Part shown: positions 23,816 through 31,816 of the stretch, in pieces
Numbering within the stretch: position 1 is the first letter of the stretch
Layout of the letters: each line of letters starts with the position of its first letter
IMG/VR virus record: IMGVR_UViG_3300001847_000418
Span: 1 to 43,645 of that record
Reading direction: 5' to 3' (one strand)
Origin: a virus
Length of the DNA: 43,645 nucleotides
Program-made: the position numbers and the translations under genes
Notes under the pieces: generated by a model
Seen by the model: only the letters and a program-made list of their open reading frames with translations
Told to the model about the DNA's origin: nothing
Databases searched by the model: none

Positions 23816-24709
23816 TTACTCCAGACCGGGACCGTCATCCCAGGTACGGTCAGCACCGGGACGTGAAGCAGGGGCTTTCCGCTCGTCGCTGACGGCGGTC
23901 GGATCGGGGATGATCTTCGCCATGATCAGAGCGGCGAGGTGGTTCTTGGGGAAGTTGGCATCCTTCTCACCGAGCAAGCTGCCGTTCGCACCACGTTGAC
24001 CGGGGCAGTAGTTCTCGTTGCGGAGCACGGTGTCGAACAGGGTCATCACACCCTCGGGGTCATTCGACAGGGCTCGCGACACGGCCTTCATGACCTCGAT
24101 CACCTGTTCATCCTCGCCGTCGTAGATGAACGCCGACTTGGCTACCACCTCGACCACCTGTTCGGTGCCGTCCATCACTACACTCTTGCGAACCGTGGCA
24201 GGACGGAGAGCGTAAACGGTGGAGGTACCTTCACCGGTGCGCTCGATGTTGGTGTCTTGCTCAAGGATCGGTTGCTCCTTGGCGTAGGCGATGAACTGCG
24301 TGGTCTGAGTTGGGCTGCGGGGGAACCGGCGCAGTACCTTCTCAGGGTAGTTCTGTCCGTTCTTGGCGGTGACCATGATGCCTTCGCTGGTGTAGTCGTA
24401 CACCAGAGGGACCACGATCCACTGTCCCTTGACACCGGCTTCGCAACCAGCGCACTTCACACCGGGCATCTTCCAGTTACCGGTGCACTTACCGGACCAC
24501 TTGAGCATGTTGCCTTCCCGGTGGGTGTGGACGTAGATGCGGGGAGACAAGCGGTGATCGGTGAGGAACCGGACCTTCTTAGTTTCCCGATCCTGCACTT
24601 CCAGGCGGGGGATGAAGCCCTTGCCGGAACCGGCAGACTTGACTTTGGCGGCAGCCTTCTCGGTTTCCGCCAGCATGAACGCCTCGTAGGCATCAGCGAT
24701 GTTGACCAT
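23816..24709 (-). CDS. Probable single-stranded DNA-binding protein
   Basis: A 297-residue protein with a strong GGAGGAG site. A central zinc-type cluster is visible (HTHREGNMLKWSGKCTGNWK, then CAGC), of the His/Cys kind seen in phage gp32-like and related ssDNA-binding proteins. It is followed by a beta-rich core and an acidic, Gly-containing tail ending DRTWDDGPGLE, typical of SSBs that recruit partners. Residues KKVRFLTDHR (about 44-53) form a basic strand. Position upstream of polymerase with a terminator after the gene fits a high-copy ssDNA-binding protein. The family call is inferred, not proven. Confidence 0.65.
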   Translation of the reverse strand: MVNIADAYEAFMLAETEKAAAKVKSAGSGKGFIPRLEVQDRETKKVRFLTDHRLSPRIYVHTHREGNMLKWSGKCTGNWKMPGVKCAGCEAGVKGQWIVVPLVYDYTSEGIMVTAKNGQNYPEKVLRRFPRSPTQTTQFIAYAKEQPILEQDTNIERTGEGTSTVYALRPATVRKSVVMDGTEQVVEVVAKSAFIYDGEDEQVIEVMKAVSRALSNDPEGVMTLFDTVLRNENYCPGQRGANGSLLGEKDANFPKNHLAALIMAKIIPDPTAVSDERKAPASRPGADRTWDDGPGLE

Positions 24710-24765
24710 TTCACTCCTCCTTCAGAGGTACACATAGGTCGATTGCTACAGATCGTAGCAGAGTA

Positions 24766-25107
24766 TTAAGCCCAATCGTCGTTAAGGTTTTCAAATGGAT
24801 CTAGTTTCCGTTTGTTAAGCAGTTCCTCCATGTTGATCTCGGGGTAGAACTTGGCGGCTATCGACCCAACCGCCAGCAGGTTGTACATGACCGTGTCCTT
24901 CAGCTTGGCGTCGTAGTCGGACGGGTCATCGAGGACACCCAGGGATTGTACCGGGTAGTTGCAAGCCAGCTTGGTGCGCTCGGCTATCAGCCTAGCGGTT
25001 AGCGCCTCGTACTTGGCGATCAACCGGTTGATTTCGTGCAATCGCCTGGGTACCCAACCCGCACCACGCTTGGTGTCGTAGTAATTTTTCGTAGTCTCCT
25101 TCGTCAC
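24766..25107 (-). CDS. Hypothetical helical protein
   Basis: A 113-residue protein with a GTG start overlapping the stop of the SWIM-type gene (GTGA), preceded by GGGGGT. It starts with a basic segment (KNYYDTKRGAGWVPRRL) followed by a long helix (EINRLIAKYEALTARLIAER) and an acidic end (FENLNDDWA). No motif was recognised. Coupling to the SWIM protein and SNF2 helicase suggests a partner in the same process. The 56-base gap downstream contains a small hairpin (TGCTAC/GTAGCA). Confidence 0.6.
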   Translation of the reverse strand: MTKETTKNYYDTKRGAGWVPRRLHEINRLIAKYEALTARLIAERTKLACNYPVQSLGVLDDPSDYDAKLKDTVMYNLLAVGSIAAKFYPEINMEELLNKRKLDPFENLNDDWA

Positions 25108-25469
25108 GGATCACCCCCTATTTGACTGGCGACATAAAGGACATGCTTGCAGAACACACCGGACCCCTCGTCGGCGTAGGTGTAGAACTGGTCACGGCAG
25201 TTGCATGTCATCGCTGCCATGTCCACGTCGTATCGACCACGGATGACGTCGGTCAGGCTGATCGACTTGAAGTTCACCACCACATAGGTGGTGTCGGTGA
25301 GCTGCCAAGCCTGCATGTAATCGAAGTCGCGCATCAGTGTTTGACGGCGAGCCTCCTGCATCTGGTCAAGGTTGGCTTTGATGATGCCGACGTTCACCAG
25401 ATACGGTTTGGTTTCAGGCGCAGTCGAGTAACCGAGCCGGCGCCACGGCTCGTTCTCTATGTTCGGCAT
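25104..25469 (-). CDS. SWIM-type zinc finger protein
   Basis: A 121-residue protein. The C-terminal 40 residues carry a SWIM pattern CxC...CxH: CNCRDQFYTYADEGSGVFCK followed by H. SWIM domains bind DNA or protein partners and in bacteria are often encoded beside SNF2-type helicases. Here the SNF2 gene is the immediate upstream neighbour, 2 bases away. The N-terminal part (VNVGIIKANLDQMQEARRQ) is helical. A role as DNA-recruiting partner of the helicase is inferred. Confidence 0.75.
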   Translation of the reverse strand: MPNIENEPWRRLGYSTAPETKPYLVNVGIIKANLDQMQEARRQTLMRDFDYMQAWQLTDTTYVVVNFKSISLTDVIRGRYDVDMAAMTCNCRDQFYTYADEGSGVFCKHVLYVASQIGGDP

Positions 25470-25471
25470 GA

Positions 25472-27124
25472 CTACTGCGCCGCACGCTCAAGGTAGTAGC
25501 GCAAGTCCTCTGCTGATACGGTGATCTCCTGCTCCAATGTCTGGGACTGGGCGTACTGGTTCATTGCCGACTTACCCTTCAGTGCCTTTAGGGTAAGTTC
25601 GTCCAGCGTACCGGCGGTGACGATGTCGTACACCATGCACCGGTTGTCCTGGCCGATACGGTAGTTGCGGTCCTGGGATTGGAGACGGTCAACCGCATTG
25701 AACGAGCGGTTGAGGTAGATCATCGTGTCCGCAGCGGTGAGTGTAATACCCTCACGGCAGGCTGCCGGTGACCCCAGGAACACCCGGACTTTGCCGGCCT
25801 GGAAATCACGGATGGCAGCCTGCCGCTCGGCGGGTGACGTATCACCATGGTACAGGACCGAGCTAATATCCGCAGCATCGAGGATCTGTTTCATCCGGTG
25901 AAGGTCGTAGCGGTAGCAGGACCACACGATCACCTGACTGTCGGTATCCTCGATCAATGACAGTGCCTCGTCGTACTTGGTAGTCGACTCGGGGTACTCG
26001 TCGTTGATCATCTGCGGATTGCTGGCGGCTTGGGCCAACCGCAGGAACTTGGTCAGTGAGTTGGGTGATACGAGGTTGCCGTCGTCATCGAACTCACGGA
26101 TCAGGTCTTGCCGGATCTGTTCGTACACGGCGATCTGTTCGGCAGTCATGTGAACGTGTCGCACCTGGAACAGGCGGGTCGGTAGGTCTAGCACTTCGTC
26201 CTTGGTGCGGCGAAGCGAGACGGCGTTGATCTTATGCTTGAGTTGATCGAGGTTCTTGTAGCTCGACACGGCGTACTTGCTGAAGCGGTTACCGAGATTG
26301 GCGTACACCCGCAGCCATGTCCAGTAGTCGGGGAAGTAACCGGGTACCGCCCAGTTCACCTGGAACCAGACGTCCTCGACTTTGTTGGGCAGCACCGTAC
26401 CGGTCATGGCCAGTCGGAACTTCGGTTGCAGTGAGCTGATTGCTTTGGCGGTGACGCTCTGCCGGTTCTTTACCCGATGGCTCTCATCGAGGGTGATCAT
26501 GTCCGGTTCCCATACGGACAGATCATCAACGGAGCGACGTGCCCGTTCGTAGTGGGTGATGACAATCGTTGTGTCGTTAGGGATCTTGCGCTTCTTATCC
26601 AGTACGAAGCAGGTAGCCTCGGGGAAGCACAGCTTCAGTTCGTCAAGCCAGACATCGACGACCGCTTTCGGGCAGATGATGACGAACTTACGGGCAGCCC
26701 CGCTTTCATACCGCATCCGCATAGCGACGGCGGCCTGCATCGTTTTTCCCAAACCTTGATCGTCCAATAGCAGGGAGTTGGCGTTGCGGACAATCCAGTT
26801 GATGCCCACCTTCTGATGATCGGCATAGGTACGACCGTCTACCTCGGGCAGGTTCAGGTCCAGGGACTGGAGTGCTTCGACTTCGGCCAGCCACTTGCTC
26901 AGCATCGGACCATAGTCCGGTCGGTAACCGTTGAGTTCAGAGGTCAGGTCATCGAAGCTGACGAGCGGGAGTTCCCACAACTTGGTGTTGGGGTTGAACG
27001 CCCCACCGTGTTGACGTGAGACGTTGCGGACAAGACCGAGCGCCTCATTGAATTGTTCGTGGCCACTGGTCAGCTTGACCACGATCTTGTTGCCGTTCTT
27101 TTCGAGCAGCACAGGACTGTTCAT
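25472..27124 (-). CDS. SNF2-family helicase/translocase with HARP-like N-terminus
   Basis: A 550-residue superfamily 2 ATPase. Motif I is DDQGLGKT (about 121-128), motif II DESH, motif III MTGT and motif VI QDRNYRIGQ near the C-terminus. The first about 70 residues (GGAFNPNTKLWELPLVSFDD) resemble the HARP domain of SMARCAL1-type annealing helicases, with the 'f.p.tk.W..pl..y..l' pattern. SMARCAL1-like enzymes re-anneal DNA and reverse stalled forks. Together with SWIM, RecA and resolvase it forms a fork-repair set. It is preceded by a 50-base gap with a candidate promoter. Confidence 0.9.
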   Translation of the reverse strand: MNSPVLLEKNGNKIVVKLTSGHEQFNEALGLVRNVSRQHGGAFNPNTKLWELPLVSFDDLTSELNGYRPDYGPMLSKWLAEVEALQSLDLNLPEVDGRTYADHQKVGINWIVRNANSLLLDDQGLGKTMQAAVAMRMRYESGAARKFVIICPKAVVDVWLDELKLCFPEATCFVLDKKRKIPNDTTIVITHYERARRSVDDLSVWEPDMITLDESHRVKNRQSVTAKAISSLQPKFRLAMTGTVLPNKVEDVWFQVNWAVPGYFPDYWTWLRVYANLGNRFSKYAVSSYKNLDQLKHKINAVSLRRTKDEVLDLPTRLFQVRHVHMTAEQIAVYEQIRQDLIREFDDDGNLVSPNSLTKFLRLAQAASNPQMINDEYPESTTKYDEALSLIEDTDSQVIVWSCYRYDLHRMKQILDAADISSVLYHGDTSPAERQAAIRDFQAGKVRVFLGSPAACREGITLTAADTMIYLNRSFNAVDRLQSQDRNYRIGQDNRCMVYDIVTAGTLDELTLKALKGKSAMNQYAQSQTLEQEITVSAEDLRYYLERAAQ

Positions 27125-27143
27125 AGCGTGTCTCCTTATCGCT

Positions 27144-27179
27144 GGCGGTGAAACCCGCCCATGGGTGTGATTGATTATA
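27144..27179 (-). promoter_or_regulatory. Gap with candidate -10 box and short hairpin before SNF2 gene
   Basis: On the - strand TATAAT stands at 27174-27179, overlapping the stop of the upstream glycosyltransferase gene. No clear -35 lies 16-18 bases before it. A 5-bp stem (GGCGG 27144-27148, CCGCC 27155-27159) follows in the leader, ahead of the AAGGAGA site of the SNF2 gene. Promoter activity is a guess from the hexamer. Confidence 0.25.
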
Positions 27180-28356
27180 CCTGATACAGATTGGTTGCCG
27201 TGTTGTACGACAGGTTGTGGTTACCTCCGTTGAACAGACCGTCGATCAGGCGGTCATACGTCTCGATCAGATCCGGGTTGGTGGATTCGTAACGGTGAAG
27301 TACGGTGCGGTTCCGCTGGTTGTACTCCTCGATCCGGCTGTCGTGGTTGAGCAGGATGTCATCCAGTTGTCTGGCACCCTCTACGGTATCACCTCCTTCG
27401 TAGTAATAGGCAAGGTCACGGACCATCGGTGCGTTGTGCAGCAGTGGGTAACCCATGTATGCACAGTCGAGGTACAGGTAGTTCAACGGGTTGACCACCT
27501 GATGACTGATCAGGACGTCGGCGTACTGCGACATGAAGAAGGCGGTTTGGTACCGGCTCTCGGCGGTGATCTTCTTGTCGGCGTACAGGTCGAATGATTT
27601 GACGACGTCCATGAACTCTTTGTTGGTGCCCAGCTTCTCGGCGTTGGTCAGCATCACCTTGCGGATGTGCTGCTTACCGACAGGGCCACGGTAACTCTCC
27701 TCGGCAACCATCAAGGGGATCATGCAGAACTTGATTACGTTGAGGTTCGGCTCCATGATGCCGATCACCTTCTGATCGGACGGTTGGTAGCCGTAATCCT
27801 TGGCATACTTGCCGGCCTTGAAGCCCTGGTGGATGTCAACCAGCCCACCCAGGATGTACTTCTTGTCCCAGACAAAGGGTACGGTCAGGGTATTGACGCG
27901 GTGCATTGTGCGGTAGAAACCGGCGTTCGTCTCATGCTGCTGGGGGATGTACCAGCATTCATCGAGCACCTTCTCGTATCGATACGGTTTGCGATCACCA
28001 CTACCGAGCAGCACCGACTCAGCAAACAGCATGTAATCGTTGCCGCAGCGGTAGCTTACGATCCGTTTGTCCGGTTGGCTGCGGAACTCAGCGAGTACCT
28101 TGTCCTCTACCTGCGCCCCCATCAGGAACACCAGATCCATCTCGTGGATCTTCTCGTTGCACGGGTAGACCGGGATGTCCCGCAGGTAATCCGGCTTGGT
28201 GGTCAGGTCAGCACCCAGGGTGTTGAGCAGGTAGACTTCATAGCCACGGCTCGACTGCTTCAACAGCTTGTAAAAGATCAGGACGTTCAGCTTGATGCCG
28301 TTCGTCCAGATGCTGTCGGTGTTGGTCTTAAGACCAATGGTGATCCCGATCTTCAT
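27175..28356 (-). CDS. DUF2827-type putative glycosyltransferase
   Basis: A 393-residue protein. The start MKIGITIGLKTNTDSIWTNG followed by IKLNVLIFYKLLK matches the DUF2827 family opening ('igiti......siwsnGi.qN...l..lL'). The length also fits that family. DUF2827 proteins have a GT-B-like two-domain layout and are generally taken as glycosyltransferases. The C-terminal half (VLISHQVVNPLNYLYLDCAY, then MGYPLLHN) resembles the sugar-nucleotide half of GT-B enzymes. Within a phage replication block it might modify DNA bases, host surface sugars or a phage protein; none of these can be shown here. The start overlaps the ferritin-like stop (ATGA). Confidence 0.7.
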   Translation of the reverse strand: MKIGITIGLKTNTDSIWTNGIKLNVLIFYKLLKQSSRGYEVYLLNTLGADLTTKPDYLRDIPVYPCNEKIHEMDLVFLMGAQVEDKVLAEFRSQPDKRIVSYRCGNDYMLFAESVLLGSGDRKPYRYEKVLDECWYIPQQHETNAGFYRTMHRVNTLTVPFVWDKKYILGGLVDIHQGFKAGKYAKDYGYQPSDQKVIGIMEPNLNVIKFCMIPLMVAEESYRGPVGKQHIRKVMLTNAEKLGTNKEFMDVVKSFDLYADKKITAESRYQTAFFMSQYADVLISHQVVNPLNYLYLDCAYMGYPLLHNAPMVRDLAYYYEGGDTVEGARQLDDILLNHDSRIEEYNQRNRTVLHRYESTNPDLIETYDRLIDGLFNGGNHNLSYNTATNLYQV

Positions 28357-28868
28357 GCGTCATCTTGGCTGTCGTCACAGAAGCACTCGGTTGGACCCAG
28401 CAGGTTACGCAGATCGTGACGGTGCTCGTACTCGTCGGCAAGGATCGCACTGACCACGGTGAAGGTGAGCGGCCAAGTGTCCTTCACCGCCAACGCAATC
28501 TCGGTGTACGCATCGATGGCGGTTTGCTCGCTGGTCAGGTCCAGGTTCAGCATCTCGCTGGTGACGTCCGACGATTGGACATCCATCCTGCCGTCGGTAG
28601 TCGGGTTGTTCATCACCATGCGGGTCAGTTGGTTGTCGAGCACACCACCCATCACCATGATGTGGTCCTTCAGCATGCCGGCATGCTTGCGCTCATCGTC
28701 GGCGTGCTCGAAGAACATGTCCTGCAACTGCAAGGAGTAGATGCCTTGGACGGCAACACCGTGGTTGTAGTATTGCTCGGCGGCAATGATCTCACTGGCG
28801 TACATCCGGTTGAGCACGATGACCAGTTGCGTCTGATCGGTCATGTCGTAGTTGCCGAAGAAAGCCAT
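28353..28868 (-). CDS. Ferritin-like diiron protein
   Basis: A 171-residue four-helix protein. ATG 28868 has GAGAGGA upstream. Residues expected for a diiron site of the bacterioferritin type are present: Glu in YASEIIAAEQYY (about 26), E-x-x-H in EHADDERKHA (about 59-62), a second Glu in LTSEQTAIDAY, and E-x-x-H in ADEYEHRHDL. The tail (TECFCDDSQDDA) has two Cys. The family stores or oxidises iron or protects DNA. It is coupled to the glycosyltransferase (4-base overlap). Its role in infection, such as iron handling or a redox step in a modification pathway, is unknown. Confidence 0.8.
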   Translation of the reverse strand: MAFFGNYDMTDQTQLVIVLNRMYASEIIAAEQYYNHGVAVQGIYSLQLQDMFFEHADDERKHAGMLKDHIMVMGGVLDNQLTRMVMNNPTTDGRMDVQSSDVTSEMLNLDLTSEQTAIDAYTEIALAVKDTWPLTFTVVSAILADEYEHRHDLRNLLGPTECFCDDSQDDA

Positions 28869-28870
28869 GG

Positions 28871-29452
28871 TCAATCCTCTCGTCCGTACTTCAACCGCAG
28901 TATCTCGCCGTGGGTGAAGTGTGGCAAGCGTTCGCCTAATGCCACCCGGATCAGCTCATCCCGCAGGGGCTTCGGTTCGACGTAGGTAAGGATCATCTGC
29001 AAACCGATGTCGATGTCGGTTGACAGCCTCGATGGCATCTCACGGGCAGCAGCGGCGATCTCACCGATCTCAAGCGGTCGTTTGTTAGGGCCGGCATTGA
29101 GGGACCACATCCGCAGGGTCTGGAAGATCCGACGGGCCAGCGGTTTGTCCTTGACCGAGACGTCGAACACATCGTCGACGACACGCTCTTGGATCAGATC
29201 ACGGACGGACTGACGTAACCGGGATCGAGCGGCACGGGTCAGCTTGATGGCGTAGTGCTTGGTCATGGGTAGCTCACCTTCCTGCCGGATAGGAACCGGT
29301 GCATGGTCCCACTCCAGGGTGTACAGGATGACACCGATGTCTTTCTCCTCCGGTACGGATACGAACAGCGAACCATCGAGTACCTCTGGGAGGCCACCGT
29401 AGGCCCTAGAGTGGGTCGATTTACGGACGGAGGTATCAGAGGTCGTTCGCAT
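28871..29452 (-). CDS. Hypothetical protein
   Basis: A 193-residue frame starting at ATG 29452, overlapping the end of the upstream gene by 17 bases. An internal ATG at 29266 with AGGTGAG nearby would give 131 residues; the longer form is preferred because it covers an otherwise empty 170 bases and its N-terminal part (SLFVSVPEEKDIGVILYTLE) reads like a beta segment. The C-terminal part is helical and basic (KLTRAARSRLRQSVRDLIQE). No family was recognised. It is followed directly by the ferritin-like gene. Confidence 0.6.
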   Translation of the reverse strand: MRTTSDTSVRKSTHSRAYGGLPEVLDGSLFVSVPEEKDIGVILYTLEWDHAPVPIRQEGELPMTKHYAIKLTRAARSRLRQSVRDLIQERVVDDVFDVSVKDKPLARRIFQTLRMWSLNAGPNKRPLEIGEIAAAAREMPSRLSTDIDIGLQMILTYVEPKPLRDELIRVALGERLPHFTHGEILRLKYGRED

Positions 29453-30449
29453 TGGCTTGCTTCGGAATTAGGCCATCCACGACGATCCTATCGTTAACGA
29501 CACCCCACGGCATACCGACGGGTACAGCGTAGATCATGGAGTAGGCACCGATACTCGGCTTCTCGAAGCGGATCTTATGGGCCAACAGACCAGCTTCATT
29601 CTTCCGGTAATTGTCGTTTGCATAATCGAGCAGGTTGTTCCGCAGGTAGAACGGTGAGTACGATAGCAGAGCTACGACAGCCAGACGAGGATCGTAGTTC
29701 TTGGCAAGCATGCTGTCGTAAATCTTACGGACAGTTCCACTGCATAGCGACGGTTCGAAACTGTCTACGGCAGATAGGCAAGCGTCGAACATATCGTTCG
29801 GCATACGGTGAGGTTTGCCATGACGGTGGACCTCAGTCTTTTCAGACAGCACGACTGGGATATTCGACGGTGAGACATACATCTCTTCTCCATCGAGTTC
29901 ACCCACAAAGAAACCTTCGTTCTCGATCCGTTCCCGAAGGGCAGCAGCATCAGCAGCTTGCTGCTGCTTTTTATTCTTACCCTTATTACTAGAGGGTTTA
30001 CGCGCGGGCGCGCCCGCATGTGAGGGAATGTCGTCAAACATAAGTGCCACCTCCATTAGAGCCTTCTTAAAATCTGTGCATGGCAGCCATGTCAACTTGT
30101 CAACATCATGTCGGGTTTTTGTAAACATCGTGTCGGGTTTGTCGGGTTTGGTGACCTCGATGTACCAGTGCTGACAGGTGTGGTACTCGCCACAGTTAGG
30201 CACCGGAGTCGGGTGTTCGTTGACCACTGCTGTGCGACGCTGACCCCGGATGATTCCGATCCGCCTCAGCTTGGCAATCCGTCGCTCGATGGTTCTCGTC
30301 GTCGTACCTGCATCGGTAGCGATGGCCACCGTAGTTTTACCGCCGAGTATCTGTTGAAGTAACTCGGCATACTCGTGACCCAACCGTGGGTCGTGGATGA
30401 TCTGCAACAGCAGGATGGGTAGACGGACGTTAGGTGAGATGGTTATCAT
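29436..30449 (-). CDS. Winged-helix protein, replication initiator or regulator candidate
   Basis: A 337-residue protein. The N-terminus (about 36-72) has a helix-turn-helix pattern (TTVAIATDAGTTTRTIERRI, then AKLRRIGIIRGQRR), as in winged-helix replication or regulatory proteins. It continues with a Cys/His pair segment (NCGEYHTCQHW) and a basic linker (KPSSNKGKNKKQQQ, about 152-165). The C-terminal part is a helical domain. It stands first in the leftward replication block after an intergenic hairpin, which fits an initiator or an early regulator. The exact family was not identified. Confidence 0.65.
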   Translation of the reverse strand: MITISPNVRLPILLLQIIHDPRLGHEYAELLQQILGGKTTVAIATDAGTTTRTIERRIAKLRRIGIIRGQRRTAVVNEHPTPVPNCGEYHTCQHWYIEVTKPDKPDTMFTKTRHDVDKLTWLPCTDFKKALMEVALMFDDIPSHAGAPARKPSSNKGKNKKQQQAADAAALRERIENEGFFVGELDGEEMYVSPSNIPVVLSEKTEVHRHGKPHRMPNDMFDACLSAVDSFEPSLCSGTVRKIYDSMLAKNYDPRLAVVALLSYSPFYLRNNLLDYANDNYRKNEAGLLAHKIRFEKPSIGAYSMIYAVPVGMPWGVVNDRIVVDGLIPKQANANDL

Positions 30450-30500
30450 ATCGGAAGCTCTTTCCCAAGCGGAGCTAGACCATGCGCTGGTCGACTATCA

Positions 30501-30532
30501 ACCGGGGCGGTTGGTCACGTAGCCGCCCCGGT
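30501..30532 (-). terminator. GC-rich hairpin after HIRAN-like gene
   Basis: A perfect 10-bp inverted repeat (ACCGGGGCGG 30501-30510, CCGCCCCGGT 30523-30532) with a 12-base loop stands 8 bases past the stop at 30541. There is no T-run after it on the - strand, so it is either a weak terminator or an RNA-stabilising stem. The same kind of stem recurs in the right arm. Confidence 0.5.
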
Positions 30533-30540
30533 TAACCATC

Positions 30541-30882
30541 TTACTCCAGTTGCAGATCGACGGTAACCAGCTTCGACCCCTTCTGCAACGTACCCGGTTG
30601 GATGTCGGCAACCGTACAGCCAGACACTTTGCGACCGGCCTTGAACTCGGCGTCCAACACCTTCGCCGTAGCGTGCGGCACATACCCGATGAACGTCGCA
30701 CTCTCGGTGTGAACCAGAGCCAACGCATAGGGATCGTTGTGCGGGTTCATCATCGCCGTACCCTTGGGATCGGGGATCACCTGTATCGCATCGCCGTCAC
30801 CGATCTTCTCCCACGGGAAAGCCTTGCCGTCTTTGTCCCACGCGATCTCCCGGTACTTGATACCCGCCACTTCGATAAGCAT
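30541..30882 (-). CDS. HIRAN-like domain protein
   Basis: A 113-residue protein. The pattern VAGIKYRE at the start, then HNDPYALALVHTESATFIGY and VPHATAKVLDAEFKAG resembles the HIRAN domain ('vvGi.yy.......l.rep.NpyD.nAi.V....iGyip...a..la.ll..g'). HIRAN binds 3' DNA ends in HLTF/Rad5-type enzymes; stand-alone HIRAN proteins occur in bacteria and phages. Together with the SNF2 and SWIM genes it suggests a DNA-end or fork-recognition set. A GC-rich hairpin follows the gene. Confidence 0.65.
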   Translation of the reverse strand: MLIEVAGIKYREIAWDKDGKAFPWEKIGDGDAIQVIPDPKGTAMMNPHNDPYALALVHTESATFIGYVPHATAKVLDAEFKAGRKVSGCTVADIQPGTLQKGSKLVTVDLQLE

Positions 30883-30884
30883 GG

Positions 30885-31274
30885 TTAAACCTCCTTGGGC
30901 GACAGCCCAAACTCACGGCGGCGTTGTTCCGCCCACTCTAATCTGCGCTGTGCCGACCGTGCCTTGCGTATCTGCTTGGCCTGCACAAACAACTCTTCCA
31001 ACCGAGACAGCCACCGTGGGCTGTCGGCAAACGCGGTGACCGGTGATCTACCCACAGTTGTCGTGTGGGTATAAGCGAACAGCGGTCGGTCCATCTCGTC
31101 AACAACCGAGCACGAACCGTCGATGCAAGTGTGGTACTCGTCGCCGCACTCATCCTCGAACCGCCACACACACTCGGTGATCTGCTCACCGAACTCCTCG
31201 GTGACCAGATGCACCTTGTCCTTCAGCTTCAGCTCAATGGCCAACGCTTGCCTTCGCTTGACTGCTGATGACAT
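30885..31274 (-). CDS. Hypothetical protein with Cys/His cluster
   Basis: A 129-residue protein with a GAGGAGG site. The middle has Cys and His residues (ECVWRFEDECGDEYHTCIDG, then SC) that could bind metal. The C-terminal half is a long basic helix (AKQIRKARSAQRRLEWAEQR). The start lies within the end of the next upstream gene (41-base overlap). No family was recognised. Confidence 0.6.
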   Translation of the reverse strand: MSSAVKRRQALAIELKLKDKVHLVTEEFGEQITECVWRFEDECGDEYHTCIDGSCSVVDEMDRPLFAYTHTTTVGRSPVTAFADSPRWLSRLEELFVQAKQIRKARSAQRRLEWAEQRRREFGLSPKEV

Positions 31275-31806
31275 CGATAGCCTCCTCTACAAACTTAGGT
31301 GCCACACTGCCGTTGCTAACGTGCCGAAGCACCAGCCACTTGCCGTTCAGATCATCGGCTGACCGACGCAGCTTGGTCATGCGGGAATTGACGATGTCCG
31401 CCGCAGCCTTGGCGAACTCTTCCGCCGACACATAGTCGAACAATTCAACCGGCGTCAGGACTTCGAACGACGCCTTGCGCTGGTAGATATGAGCGGTGGA
31501 TTTGTCCACGATCTCGTCGTAGTGGAATACCACCAGTCCACCGACCCGTCCCCTTTCAACGCCGATGCAGTAGCCGCTTCGTCGCATGGCGGGCGTGGGG
31601 CCATCATCACTGTCGACCATCACCGTCTCTTCGAACGATGGTCGGTCAATGATGATCGCCGTCTGCCTGTCGAACGTATCGAAGTCGGGATTACCCGGCT
31701 CGATTGTCAGGATGTAGTGCTTGTCCATGCCACGGGTGACCGTCTTGATCACGTCCATGGTCTGGAGCACCATGCCCACCTGTAACAGAGTGTCTGTGTT
31801 GTCCAT
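31234..31806 (-). CDS. Hypothetical protein
   Basis: A 190-residue protein. The start MDNTDTLLQVGMVLQTMDVI is helical; the middle is beta-like (DRQTAIIIDRPSFEETVMVD), and the end helical and slightly basic. No motif or family was recognised. The long 3' overlap with the downstream gene (41 bases) and the AGGAGG site 5' of the start support the call. Confidence 0.6.
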   Translation of the reverse strand: MDNTDTLLQVGMVLQTMDVIKTVTRGMDKHYILTIEPGNPDFDTFDRQTAIIIDRPSFEETVMVDSDDGPTPAMRRSGYCIGVERGRVGGLVVFHYDEIVDKSTAHIYQRKASFEVLTPVELFDYVSAEEFAKAAADIVNSRMTKLRRSADDLNGKWLVLRHVSNGSVAPKFVEEAIDVISSQAKASVGH

Positions 31807-31816
31807 GTCTTACCTC

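Noticed and set aside
24710-24766. TAATAC sequence resembling the start of a T7-type promoter
   Set aside because: Only the first six bases fit; the rest does not, and no phage-type RNA polymerase gene is seen in the window.
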